From Fictibacillus arsenicus (lineage in GTDB: Bacteria; Bacillota; Bacilli; Bacillales; Fictibacillaceae), in the NCBI RefSeq assembly GCF_001999465.1, contig NZ_MQMF01000001.1:434001-498000 (forward strand): a DNA stretch of 64,000 nucleotides. The letters are read 5' to 3'. Shown here piece after piece: positions 32,198-41,737 of the stretch; within the stretch, counting starts at the first letter, position 1; the number at the start of each line of letters is the position of its first letter. Position numbers and translations under genes: made by a program. The notes below the pieces were generated by a model. The model was not told the DNA's origin. It was given only the letters and a program-made list of their open reading frames with translations, and did not search any database.

Positions 32198-34822
32198 TTA
32201 GTCATTGTCCATATCTAATAAAAGTGTAATCTCTCTGAGTGCAGGAGATACATTCTTGGAATCTGTAATAATTAGCTTATGCTTAAATAATTTAAAATTC
32301 TTATCCACTGTAAAATGCCCGTAAAAAGTTCCATTTTTTTCAGTTAATCTTATTCTTTTATCTGGGACGTGTTTAGCTTTTATTGGATGCAATTTTGCAA
32401 CAGGATCTGTGGTCGTTATATTTTCATTCGTTCTCTCAGTTCTTAATTCAAAAGAAAACTCATATTTTTGCCCCAATTTTAATAATTCAGTTGGTGGTCC
32501 ACTAAAATAAAGTGAATATTTTTCTGAAAAAAGAACTTCTATATCCAACATTTTTGATTCAAATTTAATACTCTTTACGTTGTCACCAATTATTGCATCA
32601 GCTTCAATAGGATAATATTTGTTTTGGATCAATTGTTTAATAGAAAAGTCTTTAATTGTTAATAATTCGTTTTGAGTTATGTTATTAAAAATCATTTCTG
32701 CATTTAATGCGGATGTATTTTCTGTCCACATTAATAACGGTATATTACCTAAATGAAGCTCAAAAATATTAGTATTTTCTATAAAAGGCAAATGGATATG
32801 TTTAGAAAAAAATTCAATTTTAACAGATGCTTTAGGATTAACTCTGATTGACTCAGCAGGAACCTTTACACGTTCGTTTTCAACTTTTCCAAATTCGACT
32901 TTATCGGTATCATCATTTTCCTTTATTATTCGATAGAACGTTTCATAGGGAGAATTATTTGTAAAAGCAAGAAAGTTTATAAAAATCCCATCTGGATCAA
33001 TTAACAAATTCATTTTTGTTTTTGGATACTGTGTTTCAATCCAGACCTTTAATTCTTTCCCAATAATATCTCGATTAAATTTATCTTTTCCAAATACTTC
33101 AATAATATGTTCACCTTGGTTTAAATCCAATCTTGACTTTTCATTATAACGATGGATCGTATTCCCATCTATTGAATAGAATAGTTCTTCAATATTATCC
33201 TGAACATCTCCCTCAATATTAAGTATTATCGGTCCTGAATATGTATGCCTAAAAGGTACTTTTTCTACATTTTCCGGTTGTTCAATTTTAATTTTGACTT
33301 TGGGTACCGGGATTTCATCAATAATATCTTGATCGGTGTTATCTTTTACCTTTGGTAAGAGTTCTTGTTCGTCAACCTTTAAAATGGAGCCGCTTATTTC
33401 TTCATCTGCAGGAATTATTAATTTAGCTGATTTTCCTCTATTGACTGGTATAGTACTAAAATTCAGCTCTTTATTATCTTCATAATCTTCAAGAGAAACA
33501 GATGCAATTCCTTCTTCATAAGCACTAATTTCAAAAGTTAAATCTTTCTCATATTTCTTATCGAAATATAAATACTTCGCATCAGCAATACTAAAATATT
33601 TAAAGGATTTTTCTTTGGCTATATCACTAATTTCAGTAATGCTCGGATCAAAAACCCCAGCTATATATCTACCTTCATTATCAAGAATTGTAGTTTCTAC
33701 AGGGCACATTACTCTTGCCATATAACCAGCTTTTAAATCGTTGTTTATTATAGGGTTTCCTGTAGTTGTTTCACTAATAACACCTGTTATGCCTTCTAAA
33801 GATGCTTCCTCAATGCATTTTCTTATAAATTGGACAATAGTTTCATCAGAACACAAATTTTTATGCTCTCCTACTGCATAAAATATTTTAGCATTGTGAT
33901 AAGGTTTAGCACTGTCAAGAGGTACAACTCCATCACCATTCATGAAAACAGAGGCATTTTTGTATTTTTTTGTTAAACCAATTCCTGCCTTACTATTCTC
34001 AGGAATTTTGTAAAGCGTTGGAATAGAATAGCCAACTATGTTAATATGTTCAATCTTTTCAGGAATAGCTTTTTTCATTTCATCATGTAAAGGGGTAATA
34101 TATTTACTCCATACATCTAAAACTCTTTCGGAATCTTTTTTTTCATTTTCTTTGTTATAAATAATCTGTACTTTTCTTTGAACATCTTCATAAGTAAGAT
34201 CAGTGTTACTATCAGGTAATATGAACTTGCCATCTAAAAGGTTAAAATATTCTTCACTTGGCAGCAATTGATAAACTGCTGGGTACTGTCTGGCTAAACT
34301 TCTAGTGCTTTTGGTATCTAAAAACTGATAGAAATTAGCAAGATTCTCAAACACGCCTGGTTCCCCATAAACTAAAGCTTTAAACGAGTCGGGAGAACCT
34401 TTCCATGGTGTTCCAACAGTTATAAATTTATTAATATTCACTTCATTCTCTGACTCATTGATTTTTAATATTGCTAATTTTGATAATAATCCACCCATAC
34501 TATGCGCCACAATCGTTAGACTTTCGGATCGTGATAAAAGTTCAATTTGTTCTATTAATCTGTCAACATGATCAAATAAAGATTTTCTCCAATCATAAGG
34601 AAATAAAACTACTTCTTCCCCAAATTCATCTAGAATACCTTGGTAGATCTGTTCAGTAAACATACCTAACCCAAAAGGGGTTACTTGTTTTAAAACATCA
34701 TTAGCATCTAAATCATTATTTATTCCCAATAATTCGACGTCTTGCTTAGTTGCAGGAAACCATCTCTTGTTATTACCCTCGAATAATTCGCTACCTTTTA
34801 TTCCTGGTACAAATAAAATCAT
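32198..34822 (-). CDS. LCAT/PGAP1-like alpha/beta hydrolase with C-terminal Ig-like repeats
   Basis: An 874-residue protein. Residues 1-340 form an alpha/beta hydrolase of the lecithin:cholesterol acyltransferase type: start IL FVPGIKGSELF, VLFPYDWRKS, nucleophile elbow VAHSMGGL (Ser108), acid in NGDGVVPLDSA (Asp297) and His320 in AVGEHKNL. No signal peptide is present, so it should act inside the cell, probably on phospholipid or another ester. The C-terminal ~500 residues are beta-rich modules (one contains YSGPIILNIEGD...SIDGNTIHRY). GGGAGG precedes the ATG. It is the first gene of a two-gene unit with a membrane protein. A self-poisoning lipase used in defence is an attractive but untested reading. 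Confidence 0.75.
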   Translation of the reverse strand: MILFVPGIKGSELFEGNNKRWFPATKQDVELLGINNDLDANDVLKQVTPFGLGMFTEQIYQGILDEFGEEVVLFPYDWRKSLFDHVDRLIEQIELLSRSESLTIVAHSMGGLLSKLAILKINESENEVNINKFITVGTPWKGSPDSFKALVYGEPGVFENLANFYQFLDTKSTRSLARQYPAVYQLLPSEEYFNLLDGKFILPDSNTDLTYEDVQRKVQIIYNKENEKKDSERVLDVWSKYITPLHDEMKKAIPEKIEHINIVGYSIPTLYKIPENSKAGIGLTKKYKNASVFMNGDGVVPLDSAKPYHNAKIFYAVGEHKNLCSDETIVQFIRKCIEEASLEGITGVISETTTGNPIINNDLKAGYMARVMCPVETTILDNEGRYIAGVFDPSITEISDIAKEKSFKYFSIADAKYLYFDKKYEKDLTFEISAYEEGIASVSLEDYEDNKELNFSTIPVNRGKSAKLIIPADEEISGSILKVDEQELLPKVKDNTDQDIIDEIPVPKVKIKIEQPENVEKVPFRHTYSGPIILNIEGDVQDNIEELFYSIDGNTIHRYNEKSRLDLNQGEHIIEVFGKDKFNRDIIGKELKVWIETQYPKTKMNLLIDPDGIFINFLAFTNNSPYETFYRIIKENDDTDKVEFGKVENERVKVPAESIRVNPKASVKIEFFSKHIHLPFIENTNIFELHLGNIPLLMWTENTSALNAEMIFNNITQNELLTIKDFSIKQLIQNKYYPIEADAIIGDNVKSIKFESKMLDIEVLFSEKYSLYFSGPPTELLKLGQKYEFSFELRTERTNENITTTDPVAKLHPIKAKHVPDKRIRLTEKNGTFYGHFTVDKNFKLFKHKLIITDSKNVSPALREITLLLDMDND

Positions 34823-35034
34823 ATAATCCTCCCATAATTATATTTATAATTCCACTATTCCAATATACTACATTTTTTTACAAATTTATGTAATGTTTTA
34901 AAATTGCTTTTTAAAACTAGTTAAGGTACCTATTAACAGTATCAATAACGGGACACGGCATTAAAAGTGTTTCACATTTTTCATTCTTTGATAGAATCCA
35001 TGTTTGGAAGAATCACCGACATATAAGCGAAAAC

Positions 35035-35064
35035 GAGTGTAAACTTACAAAAAAGTTTACACTC
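35035..35064. terminator. Hairpin GAGTGTAAACTT/AAGTTTACACTC
   Basis: A 12-bp perfect stem with a 6-nt loop in the gap between the hydrolase gene and the 35683 gene; no T run, so its role is uncertain. A second hairpin with CCTAC/GTAGG and flanking ATAAGAA/TTCTTAT is at 35190-35226. Confidence 0.5.
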
Positions 35065-35425
35065 GGATAATAGTACAAAACTTTTTCAGATGTAAATGGG
35101 ACATTTTAAAGTTCTATCTTACCGTTTCAATGAAAGTAACCCATTAAAGTGTACCCAATTGGAATACATAACCACTCTTTTGAGTTAATAATAAGAAAAA
35201 ACCTACACTTATGAAGTAGGCTTCTTATATTACTGTATTCCTTTTACATCACGGTCGGTACTCCTTATCTTTTTTTGACTTTTGATATAGAGTACTTTAC
35301 ATTCTGCTGGTGATTATCTATTAATGAAAACGTTTATAATCTCTGCATTTGTTTGCAAAGTATAGCACGAAGAGCAAAGAGATTTAGAAATTGTATAAAT
35401 TTCTTTACCATACACACGAAAAATT

Positions 35426-35627
35426 TTACTCAGTATTTATATTAAATTGTTCTATAAGAACCCTTCCTTTTTCAGTAAGCTGTTTACTAAAGTTATCGAA
35501 CTGCTGCCATTTAAGGGAATTATTAAAAGGCTTGGTAAACCTCCATAATATTTTGGCGTATACAGTACCATAACGTGGTCTGTTTTTCTTCTCTTCTATT
35601 GCATAATAGCTACCAAAAAAACTCCAT
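35426..35627 (-). pseudogene. Frameshifted ORF remnant next to the 35683 gene
   Basis: From ATG 35627 the reading MEFF is broken by a run of seven T (35615-35621); with one T fewer it continues GSYYAIEEKKNRPRYGTVYA... to a stop at 35426 (about 66 residues). The rest is coding in style (KILWRFTKPFNNSLKWQQF). No RBS is visible. Either a decayed gene or chance. Confidence 0.35.
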
Positions 35628-35682
35628 TATTACATATTCTGCTATATAATAAATTTATTACAAGTTTATGGAGGTTTTTTTC

Positions 35683-36030
35683 TTGGGTGCTAAGAATAAA
35701 GTTGTTGCTGGTGATTATGAAAGTTGTAAAGTTTCGAGTATGTTTGGGGTTGTAAGTATCTCAACTGGTTTTGCAAGTACACTCGAACTCAGTAAAAAAA
35801 CAGTAGCAGATTATGAAAACATAGATGAAACAAAAAGAAAAAGTGCTACAAGTGCAGTTGGCCGCGCTTTTGTTGGAGGCTTAGTCTTGGGTCCTGTTGG
35901 TTGGTTAGCGGGACTATCAGCAAAATCCAAAGGTACACATATGGTGGCTATCGAGTTTAAAGATGGTAAAAAGAGCCTCTTAGAAGTAGATCAAAAGATA
36001 TATTCCGCCCTAATTAAGAAAATGTTTTAA
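35683..36030 (+). CDS. Small protein with Gly-rich hydrophobic segment
   Basis: The TTG start at 35683 follows TGGAGGT; an earlier TTG/ATG at 35668 overlaps the RBS. The 115-residue product has a Gly-rich hydrophobic stretch (RAFVGGLVLGPVGWLAGLSAK) that could be a membrane hairpin, and a C-terminal domain (HMVAIEFKDGKKSLLEVDQKI). Proteins of this layout occur next to SHOCT-domain genes, and a SHOCT remnant lies 4 kb to the left. No function is assigned. Confidence 0.6.
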   Translation: MGAKNKVVAGDYESCKVSSMFGVVSISTGFASTLELSKKTVADYENIDETKRKSATSAVGRAFVGGLVLGPVGWLAGLSAKSKGTHMVAIEFKDGKKSLLEVDQKIYSALIKKMF

Positions 36031-36334
36031 CGTATTTGAAGGAATTTAACCCTAATCAATTCATGGAGAATTTTCCAATTGTTATAATTATTGTGTTGAC
36101 GTGGAAATGAGTTTTTTAAAAAAATTCCTTTGTATTATTGGCATACTATCACATCTCACATCTTATTATTTTGCATTTTAGGGTTCCTTCAAAATATTGG
36201 TCACGCTTTGGTCACACACTATAGAAAACTACCGGAAACAGCAGACTATTTTAATTTCTATAATCTCCTGAAAAGCTTGATATAAAGGCATTTAAGAACA
36301 CTTTTGAAAACCATAGGTAATTTAATTCTCCACG

Positions 36335-36381
36335 CTGGCAGCCAAAAGGTCAGCGGTTCGATCCCGCTAGTCTCCACCATA
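36335..36381 (+). repeat. 3' half of a tRNA-Ala(GGC)-like gene, putative attachment site, copy 1
   Basis: The 47 bp run from an anticodon loop CTGGCAG (anticodon GGC) through stem CCAAA, variable loop AGGTC, T arm AGCGG-TTCGATC-CCGCT, acceptor strand AGTCTCC and ACCA, plus TA. T at position 70 and A73 fit tRNA-Ala identity. There is no 5' half upstream. The same 47 bp occurs at 53631-53677. Identity that begins exactly at the anticodon loop is typical of tyrosine-integrase crossover sites in tRNA genes. Confidence 0.75.
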
Positions 36382-36390
36382 CATACAGTC

Positions 36391-36427
36391 AAAAACCCTT
36401 GAGGAATCAAGGGTTTTGTTTTTTTAA
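36391..36427 (+). terminator. Terminator following the tRNA fragment
   Basis: AAAACCCTTGA/TCAAGGGTTTT stem and a long T run, 12 bp after the tRNA fragment, as expected for the original tRNA operon end. A second hairpin GGCGTTAATC/GATTAACGCC at 36584-36610 lies downstream of the ABC permease. Confidence 0.75.
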
Positions 36428-36583
36428 AAGGGCAAATTTTTATCAAATAAAATTGTTTAATCGTTTAGGTTCACATTTGGTTCACCTTTAGTTAACTAAA
36501 GGGAAAATAGGATGATTATTATAAGAAAATTACCTTTTCTTTCAGCAAGGTATTATTAAAGTAATTCAAGTTCCATAAAAAAG

Positions 36584-36612
36584 GGCGTTAATCCTTTTTA
36601 GATTAACGCCAC
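36584..36612 (-). terminator. Terminator of the ABC exporter operon
   Basis: GGCGTTAATC/GATTAACGCC perfect 10-bp stem; on the minus strand it is followed by TTTTTTA. Located ~57 bp past the permease stop. A diverged copy of this hairpin with its flanks (TTCCATAAAAAAGG...GATTGTT) is at 40950-41003. Confidence 0.75.
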
Positions 36613-36668
36613 CGGATTGTTGAGAAGCTAACACATCCTATATGTCTGATAATTCCGATTACTTTCCC

Positions 36669-39600
36669 TTATTCAATTTCTACTATTATATCTCCTGGCA
36701 AATTAGTATTAGATATAACCATGATTAGTTTGTCAGTTGCCTTAGGAACTTCATAAGTGTTTATTACACTCGCTTCCCCTTCGCCAACTATTTGCGATAA
36801 TCCTCTCCAATTCTTACGTTTGACAACCTCCCAATCTTTAGGATTGTATTTTTTACCATTTTCATCAATTATCTGGTAAGTGTATGGTTTCATTAACCAC
36901 GAAACTTCTTCATAATTCGTAAAGCTGAATGGTATGGATATCAATTTGTGCCCTTCTTTTGGTTTATCTTTTCTCGCACCAGAGACATCTTTTCCGACTT
37001 CAATCGTAAAATATACTTCTTCTGTAAATTGATTTTTTAATGAAAATTGTTCGCCAGCACTTATTGTTTGGTAAGCCACACTATAAAAAGATAAGAATCC
37101 CGTACCACTGACAACCTTTTTATCTGGTTTATTTTTTGAATTTGATGGTTTGTAGACTTCAACTGCTTTTCCCTTTGTACCTTCAACGTTTGAGATATTT
37201 TGTTTGGATTCCGCACTGTCTTTCGTATTTGGAATAGCAGTTCCAAGTAAAAACATTATACCAGCAAACAAACAAGTTCCACCTACGGCAAATACATACT
37301 TAAAACGTTTCTCAGATTTTTTAGAATTACTGTAACTTCCGCTCAGCCCTTGGTAAGGCTGAATTTTAACCGCCTTCGTTGAAGGCAAAACAGCACCAAG
37401 TACCCCAGCAAGAATAGGGATCGCAATAGTGGCTATCAATACAAATAATTCCTTTATTGGAAACTGACCGTACACTTTAATAATCCCCAGCAGTGCGGAT
37501 CCAAAACCGATAATACCTGCTATTAATCCGTTAATTCCACCTTCAAACAAGATGACTTTACGAATGGTCCCATCTCGCCATCCGAGAGCTTTAAGGACTG
37601 CAAATTCAGGTTGTCTTTCCACAACATTTTGCCAGATGATTTCAATTGTCGTTAAAATTGCGATTGCCATCGCAATGCCCATAGCAAGGTAATGCATCGG
37701 TCCAATTTCTAATGCGACGTATTGTCCAAGCCATGTCGCATACATAACGCCCTTTAAACGGAAGGTAACAAAGATAAAAAAGATGAGCATCGCAGAAGGA
37801 AGTGCGATCGAAACGATTGATAATATACTTCTCTTCCATCTAGTTATCATATAGTTAACACTTATCCCGATTGGGGTTTGAGACTTAAAATATCGTTTTC
37901 CTTTTGAAATTTCTCCCGCTTTCATACTTTCATATGGTTTGATTTTTCGAACGAGTATCGCTGGTATTAGCGTTCCTAGCAAATAGATTAACAATCCGAA
38001 TATACCAATTAATACGATTCGTCCCGTGGAGGTATCAATGTCATTTGTAAGATAAATATACCCTAGAATGATCCAACTGATTAACGATACGATGCTGCCT
38101 AAAATGACTGACTCTATAAATAAGAGCTTTGATAATTGATTCGGTCTCCATCCCAGTGACAATAACACTGCAAATTCTTTTTTACGAGCATACATCATAA
38201 TCAAATTAGAAGAAAACACATAAACGATTGCGACAAGAATCACGGTCACAATAAAAGATGACGCTCCGACTTTTGTTTCTTTAAAGATCGAAATCGAAGA
38301 CCCGAGTTTAATCCACGGTTGTTCAAGCCAACCAATACCCTTTTTTCCTTCAATTCCTGGAACATGCGTTAAAGCAGGCTGAGGGGAGGAACCCAACGTT
38401 ATATCTGTCATGAGACCTGTTTCTTTTTCGATCTGGTCTGCGACTTGTTTTAATAATTTTTCACTATCTTTGTTTAAGTTTTTCACACCTTTTACTTTGA
38501 TACGAATAGATGCAATGGGCTTATCCCCAAGTAAATTAGCAGCTGTATCAAGTGTAGTTAACATGGTGGGTGGTTTAGTTAAAAAACCATAAGGATTATT
38601 TGCGGGTTTCATTGTTCTTGGTGGATTAACTGGTTTCTCATCTGTATCCATTACCAACTGAGCTTTTGCGGGAAAATACGTTTCCATTGGAAGCTCGGTT
38701 AAAGGATCCTTTGAAATATTAATTTTGGTTGGATCAAAAACTCCAACTGGATTCAGTCTTACACGAAGCCAGTCTTTAAAATTATCACCAAACATATTAA
38801 CTTCTCGATATGCTTGGTCCACTTTTATCAACGAATCCTCTGGGAGTGTGTAAGGAGTAATTTCATAAGAAAAGGACCATCGATCTTTAAACGGGCTGTC
38901 TATCGGTCTATATTCAACAGGGGAAGGTTTAAGTGCTACAAAATTTGAACTGTTTGATAGGGTGCTTTGGTTATTCATTATTGTTTTTACAATTTCCTTC
39001 TGAGCTTGAATAGTAGTGAAAGTGTGTTTCTCGATTACCGTTCCTTTCTGTTTACTTAAATAAGTTTCTCCTCCATTTTTCTTAACGTTCTCCATAGACT
39101 CCTTTTGTTCATCTAGTTTTTGAAATGGGATATCTAATTTTTCTACAACAAATGAAATCTTGCTGTCTGAATATTCCTTGTTGCTTATAATTACGGGTAT
39201 GGTAGTATCTTTTATATCTAAATCTTCATCTAGGACAATCTCTTCTGCGACATCCTCTTTTAAAAAATAACGGCTATTTGAATTATCTATAATCGCTTGA
39301 TCTAGCCCTACAAGTTTAGCTTCTGCATCGGGATCAATACCAGCGAGTAATATATTGCTTCCATATTTAAGATCACCATCAAACCTTCCTGTACCGTACT
39401 CCTTTCCAGTACCTTCTGGTTCCCAACCACCAACCGTGAAATAAAAAGCTCCTTCGTCTTTAGCGTCTCCGATTCCATCATTATTTGTTTCAATCGTTTT
39501 TAACCGATAGACTCCAGGTTTTGTAACACTTATCTGATCGAGTTTCACATCGTTAAATAAATATCCAACCATTGCAATCGGTGCGGCGATTTCGATATCG

Positions 39601-39896
39601 TCCATTTGTTTAATCCTTTTATATTGTTCCATAGTAATTCCGCCTGATAGCCCACTTAGATAATTGGGTTCAAGGAGGTTCAGTTCTTCTGTTACGCTTC
39701 GGCTTCCTTGTGGTCGGACAACGATATCATAAGAAGATTTCCATCTTTTTTGTAGTTCATCGACGATTGTTCCGTTATTAGCTTGTGTAATCCCTACTAA
39801 ATAACTAAGACCAATACTGAAGATTAAGACGCCAACTAGCATTAGAATGAATTTTTCTTTGTTCCTCCACCAGGAGTTCCAAATAAATCTAAGCAT
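36669..39896 (-). CDS. Large FtsX-like ABC permease with C-terminal DUF4352-like domain
   Basis: The ~1075-residue product starts with a membrane helix (FILMLVGVLIFSIGL), a ~500-residue extracytoplasmic part, an FtsX-type four-helix unit (about 555-680), a second unit (about 715-855, with the repeated phrase EFAVLKALGWRDG), another membrane helix and a C-terminal exported beta domain (QTISAGEQFSLKNQFTEEVY... DIIVEIE) like DUF4352. ATG 39896 overlaps the ATPase stop by 8 bp. Together they make a MacB/LolCDE-type export or mechanotransmission machine; the substrate is unknown. The C-terminal domain is an uncommon addition. Confidence 0.8.
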   Translation of the reverse strand: MLRFIWNSWWRNKEKFILMLVGVLIFSIGLSYLVGITQANNGTIVDELQKRWKSSYDIVVRPQGSRSVTEELNLLEPNYLSGLSGGITMEQYKRIKQMDDIEIAAPIAMVGYLFNDVKLDQISVTKPGVYRLKTIETNNDGIGDAKDEGAFYFTVGGWEPEGTGKEYGTGRFDGDLKYGSNILLAGIDPDAEAKLVGLDQAIIDNSNSRYFLKEDVAEEIVLDEDLDIKDTTIPVIISNKEYSDSKISFVVEKLDIPFQKLDEQKESMENVKKNGGETYLSKQKGTVIEKHTFTTIQAQKEIVKTIMNNQSTLSNSSNFVALKPSPVEYRPIDSPFKDRWSFSYEITPYTLPEDSLIKVDQAYREVNMFGDNFKDWLRVRLNPVGVFDPTKINISKDPLTELPMETYFPAKAQLVMDTDEKPVNPPRTMKPANNPYGFLTKPPTMLTTLDTAANLLGDKPIASIRIKVKGVKNLNKDSEKLLKQVADQIEKETGLMTDITLGSSPQPALTHVPGIEGKKGIGWLEQPWIKLGSSISIFKETKVGASSFIVTVILVAIVYVFSSNLIMMYARKKEFAVLLSLGWRPNQLSKLLFIESVILGSIVSLISWIILGYIYLTNDIDTSTGRIVLIGIFGLLIYLLGTLIPAILVRKIKPYESMKAGEISKGKRYFKSQTPIGISVNYMITRWKRSILSIVSIALPSAMLIFFIFVTFRLKGVMYATWLGQYVALEIGPMHYLAMGIAMAIAILTTIEIIWQNVVERQPEFAVLKALGWRDGTIRKVILFEGGINGLIAGIIGFGSALLGIIKVYGQFPIKELFVLIATIAIPILAGVLGAVLPSTKAVKIQPYQGLSGSYSNSKKSEKRFKYVFAVGGTCLFAGIMFLLGTAIPNTKDSAESKQNISNVEGTKGKAVEVYKPSNSKNKPDKKVVSGTGFLSFYSVAYQTISAGEQFSLKNQFTEEVYFTIEVGKDVSGARKDKPKEGHKLISIPFSFTNYEEVSWLMKPYTYQIIDENGKKYNPKDWEVVKRKNWRGLSQIVGEGEASVINTYEVPKATDKLIMVISNTNLPGDIIVEIE

Positions 39897-40584
39897 AGTG
39901 AGCACCTCTACGCTCCCTGATAATCTCTCCATCCTTCATTTCGATTAGGATATCCGTTCGTTCAGCTAGTTGAGGATCATGGGTAACAATAATTACGCCG
40001 CATCCCTTTTCTTTATTCAATGTTTGAAGCAGTTGAAAGATTGTTTCTCCTGTTTCGGTATCAAGGTTTCCTGTTGGTTCATCCGCAAGCAACCAACTTG
40101 GTTCGTGTACAAGTGCTCTCGCAATGGCTACACGTTGTTGCTGTCCACCTGATAATTGTGAAGGCAGGGCATTACATTTATCTTTTAATCCCATTTGTTC
40201 AAGTAGAGATCCTGCTCTTTCTTTTTTGTTATAAGGAACTGTTCTTGCCATAAGTGGTGACATTACGTTTTCTAATGCGGTAAGTGTAGGTAAGAGGTGA
40301 AATTGTTGAAAGATAAACCCGATGTGTTCAAAACGAAAATCAGCTAATTCTTTGCTTTTGAATCTGCTGACCTTTTTATCTCCAAAAAAGATATCTCCTT
40401 GGGTAGGTACATCTAATGTGCCAAGTAAACTGAGTAAAGTTGACTTCCCTGAACCTGACGAACCTACAATTGATACAAACTCACCTTGATTGAACTTTAT
40501 GTTAATGTTCTTTAATGCATAAGTTTCAATACCGTCTCCTTTAAAAATTTTGTTTACGCCTTTACATTCAATTGATTGATTCAC
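39889..40584 (-). CDS. ABC transporter ATP-binding protein (LolD/MacB type)
   Basis: A 231-residue ATPase with Walker [11 protein letters not shown] loop [16 protein letters not shown], signature [19 protein letters not shown], Walker [13 protein letters not shown] and the H loop IIVTHDP. It belongs to the lipoprotein/MacB exporter class. The GTG start follows GGGGG. The permease ATG overlaps its stop, so the pair is a single unit. Membrane associated, energises the large permease. Confidence 0.92.
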   Translation of the reverse strand: MNQSIECKGVNKIFKGDGIETYALKNINIKFNQGEFVSIVGSSGSGKSTLLSLLGTLDVPTQGDIFFGDKKVSRFKSKELADFRFEHIGFIFQQFHLLPTLTALENVMSPLMARTVPYNKKERAGSLLEQMGLKDKCNALPSQLSGGQQQRVAIARALVHEPSWLLADEPTGNLDTETGETIFQLLQTLNKEKGCGVIIVTHDPQLAERTDILIEMKDGEIIRERRGAHYA

Positions 40585-41116
40585 AAAACAACCCCCTATA
40601 ATTTATCTGTCTATTCTGTATATTAATATTTTAACAAATATATCCAAATATGAGGTAGCTTTATTAGAACTTTGAAAAATTTAAACACAATAAAAAAGTA
40701 CGCAAAAGAGTCAAAATGATAATTAATTTTCTTTCTGAGTGTCATTCAACAATCTGGCCCTTAACATAAAAAAGGCACATTTCTTATTACAGAAATGCAC
40801 CCGATTGTTGAAAAACACTGGTCTAATTCTAAGTGATGGTTTAATTTTCACCTATTCCACATCCTGTATAAATTTACTTTAGTTTAACCTAAAGGTGTGT
40901 CCCTAAGTAAACTCTTTTCATATTCCTCAATCCTGCACGATTATTCAATAAGTTCCATAAAAAAGGCGGTAATCCTTCTTATATCAACCTCCCCGATTGT
41001 TTAATACCTTCTCCTTAACATTTCTGAGTCATCACTCTTTATTTTAAATCTAGACGATTAAATAAATTTACAAAAACAGGGTTTTTAACTATAAAAATGG
41101 AATAGTATTACAAATT

Positions 41117-41144
41117 TACAACCAAATTCTTTATTAATCGTCTA
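41117..41144 (+). promoter_or_regulatory. ECF-type promoter of the second sigma operon
   Basis: TACAAC (41117-41122) and CGTCTA (41139-41144) are spaced 16 bp, a very good match to Bacillus ECF promoters (AAC / CGTC). It lies 32 bp upstream of the sigma ATG and suggests autoregulation. The -10 lies in TTAATCGTCTA, which has an exact inverted copy TAGACGATTAA at 41051-41061. Confidence 0.65.
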
Positions 41145-41176
41145 ATTAATAAACAACCTTTTTGTGAGGTATTAAA

Positions 41177-41737
41177 ATGGAACTTAAAAATATAAAAAAC
41201 TCAGTAGGAATAGCAGGTAAAGAGAAAATTATTAAGGACTACCTAAGAGACTATGGTGAAAATATTCTTCGATTGGCGTACTCCTATGTTAAAGATCAAA
41301 CTAAAGCAGAAGATATTTTACAAGAAACTATGTTGACTGTTTACTTACAATTAAACACCCTGAGAGAAGGAGCTGCATTAAAGAGCTGGATTTATCGTAT
41401 CGCAATCAATAAATGTAAAGACTACCTAAAAAGTAGGCAGTATAGACAATTTAAACTATCTAAGATCCTTCATTTAAATATAGCTTCACCAGAAAAGTCA
41501 GTGGAATTAAAACTGGTCATTAAAGATGAAAACGAAATCCTCGCTACTGAACTTTTTAGACTTAAATCAAAATACCGTGAAGTTATTATCCTTCATTACT
41601 ATGAACAGCTTACATTAGAGGAAATAGGTACTATACTTGGCATCAAACCTGGTACCGTTAAATCCAGATTGCATTACGGGAGACAATTATTAAGAAATGC
41701 ACTTGAAGGAAGTGTTGGTAAACACTATGGAAGATAA
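41177..41737 (+). CDS. ECF-family RNA polymerase sigma factor
   Basis: The 186-residue product has region 2 (ILRLAYSYVKDQTKAEDILQ, then LKSWIYRIAINKCKDYLKSR) and region 4 (LKSKYREVIILHYYEQLTLEEIGTILGIKPGTVKSRLHYGRQLL). It is closer to SigV/SigW-type factors than is the one at 6597. The 3' end overlaps the anti-sigma gene by 11 bp. The operon then contains two permeases, so an envelope or peptide stress response is inferred. Confidence 0.92.
   Translation: MELKNIKNSVGIAGKEKIIKDYLRDYGENILRLAYSYVKDQTKAEDILQETMLTVYLQLNTLREGAALKSWIYRIAINKCKDYLKSRQYRQFKLSKILHLNIASPEKSVELKLVIKDENEILATELFRLKSKYREVIILHYYEQLTLEEIGTILGIKPGTVKSRLHYGRQLLRNALEGSVGKHYGR

Noticed and set aside
36335-36381. Possible tmRNA (ssrA) 3' end.
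   Set aside because: The pieces fit a tRNA anticodon loop, 5-nt variable loop and T arm; no tmRNA 5' element (GGATTCGACAGG-type) lies upstream of either copy. A tmRNA cannot be fully excluded without the left flank.
36258-36446. Minus-strand frame reading VETSGIEPLTFWLPA.
   Set aside because: It is the reverse reading of the tRNA 3' fragment and its flanks.
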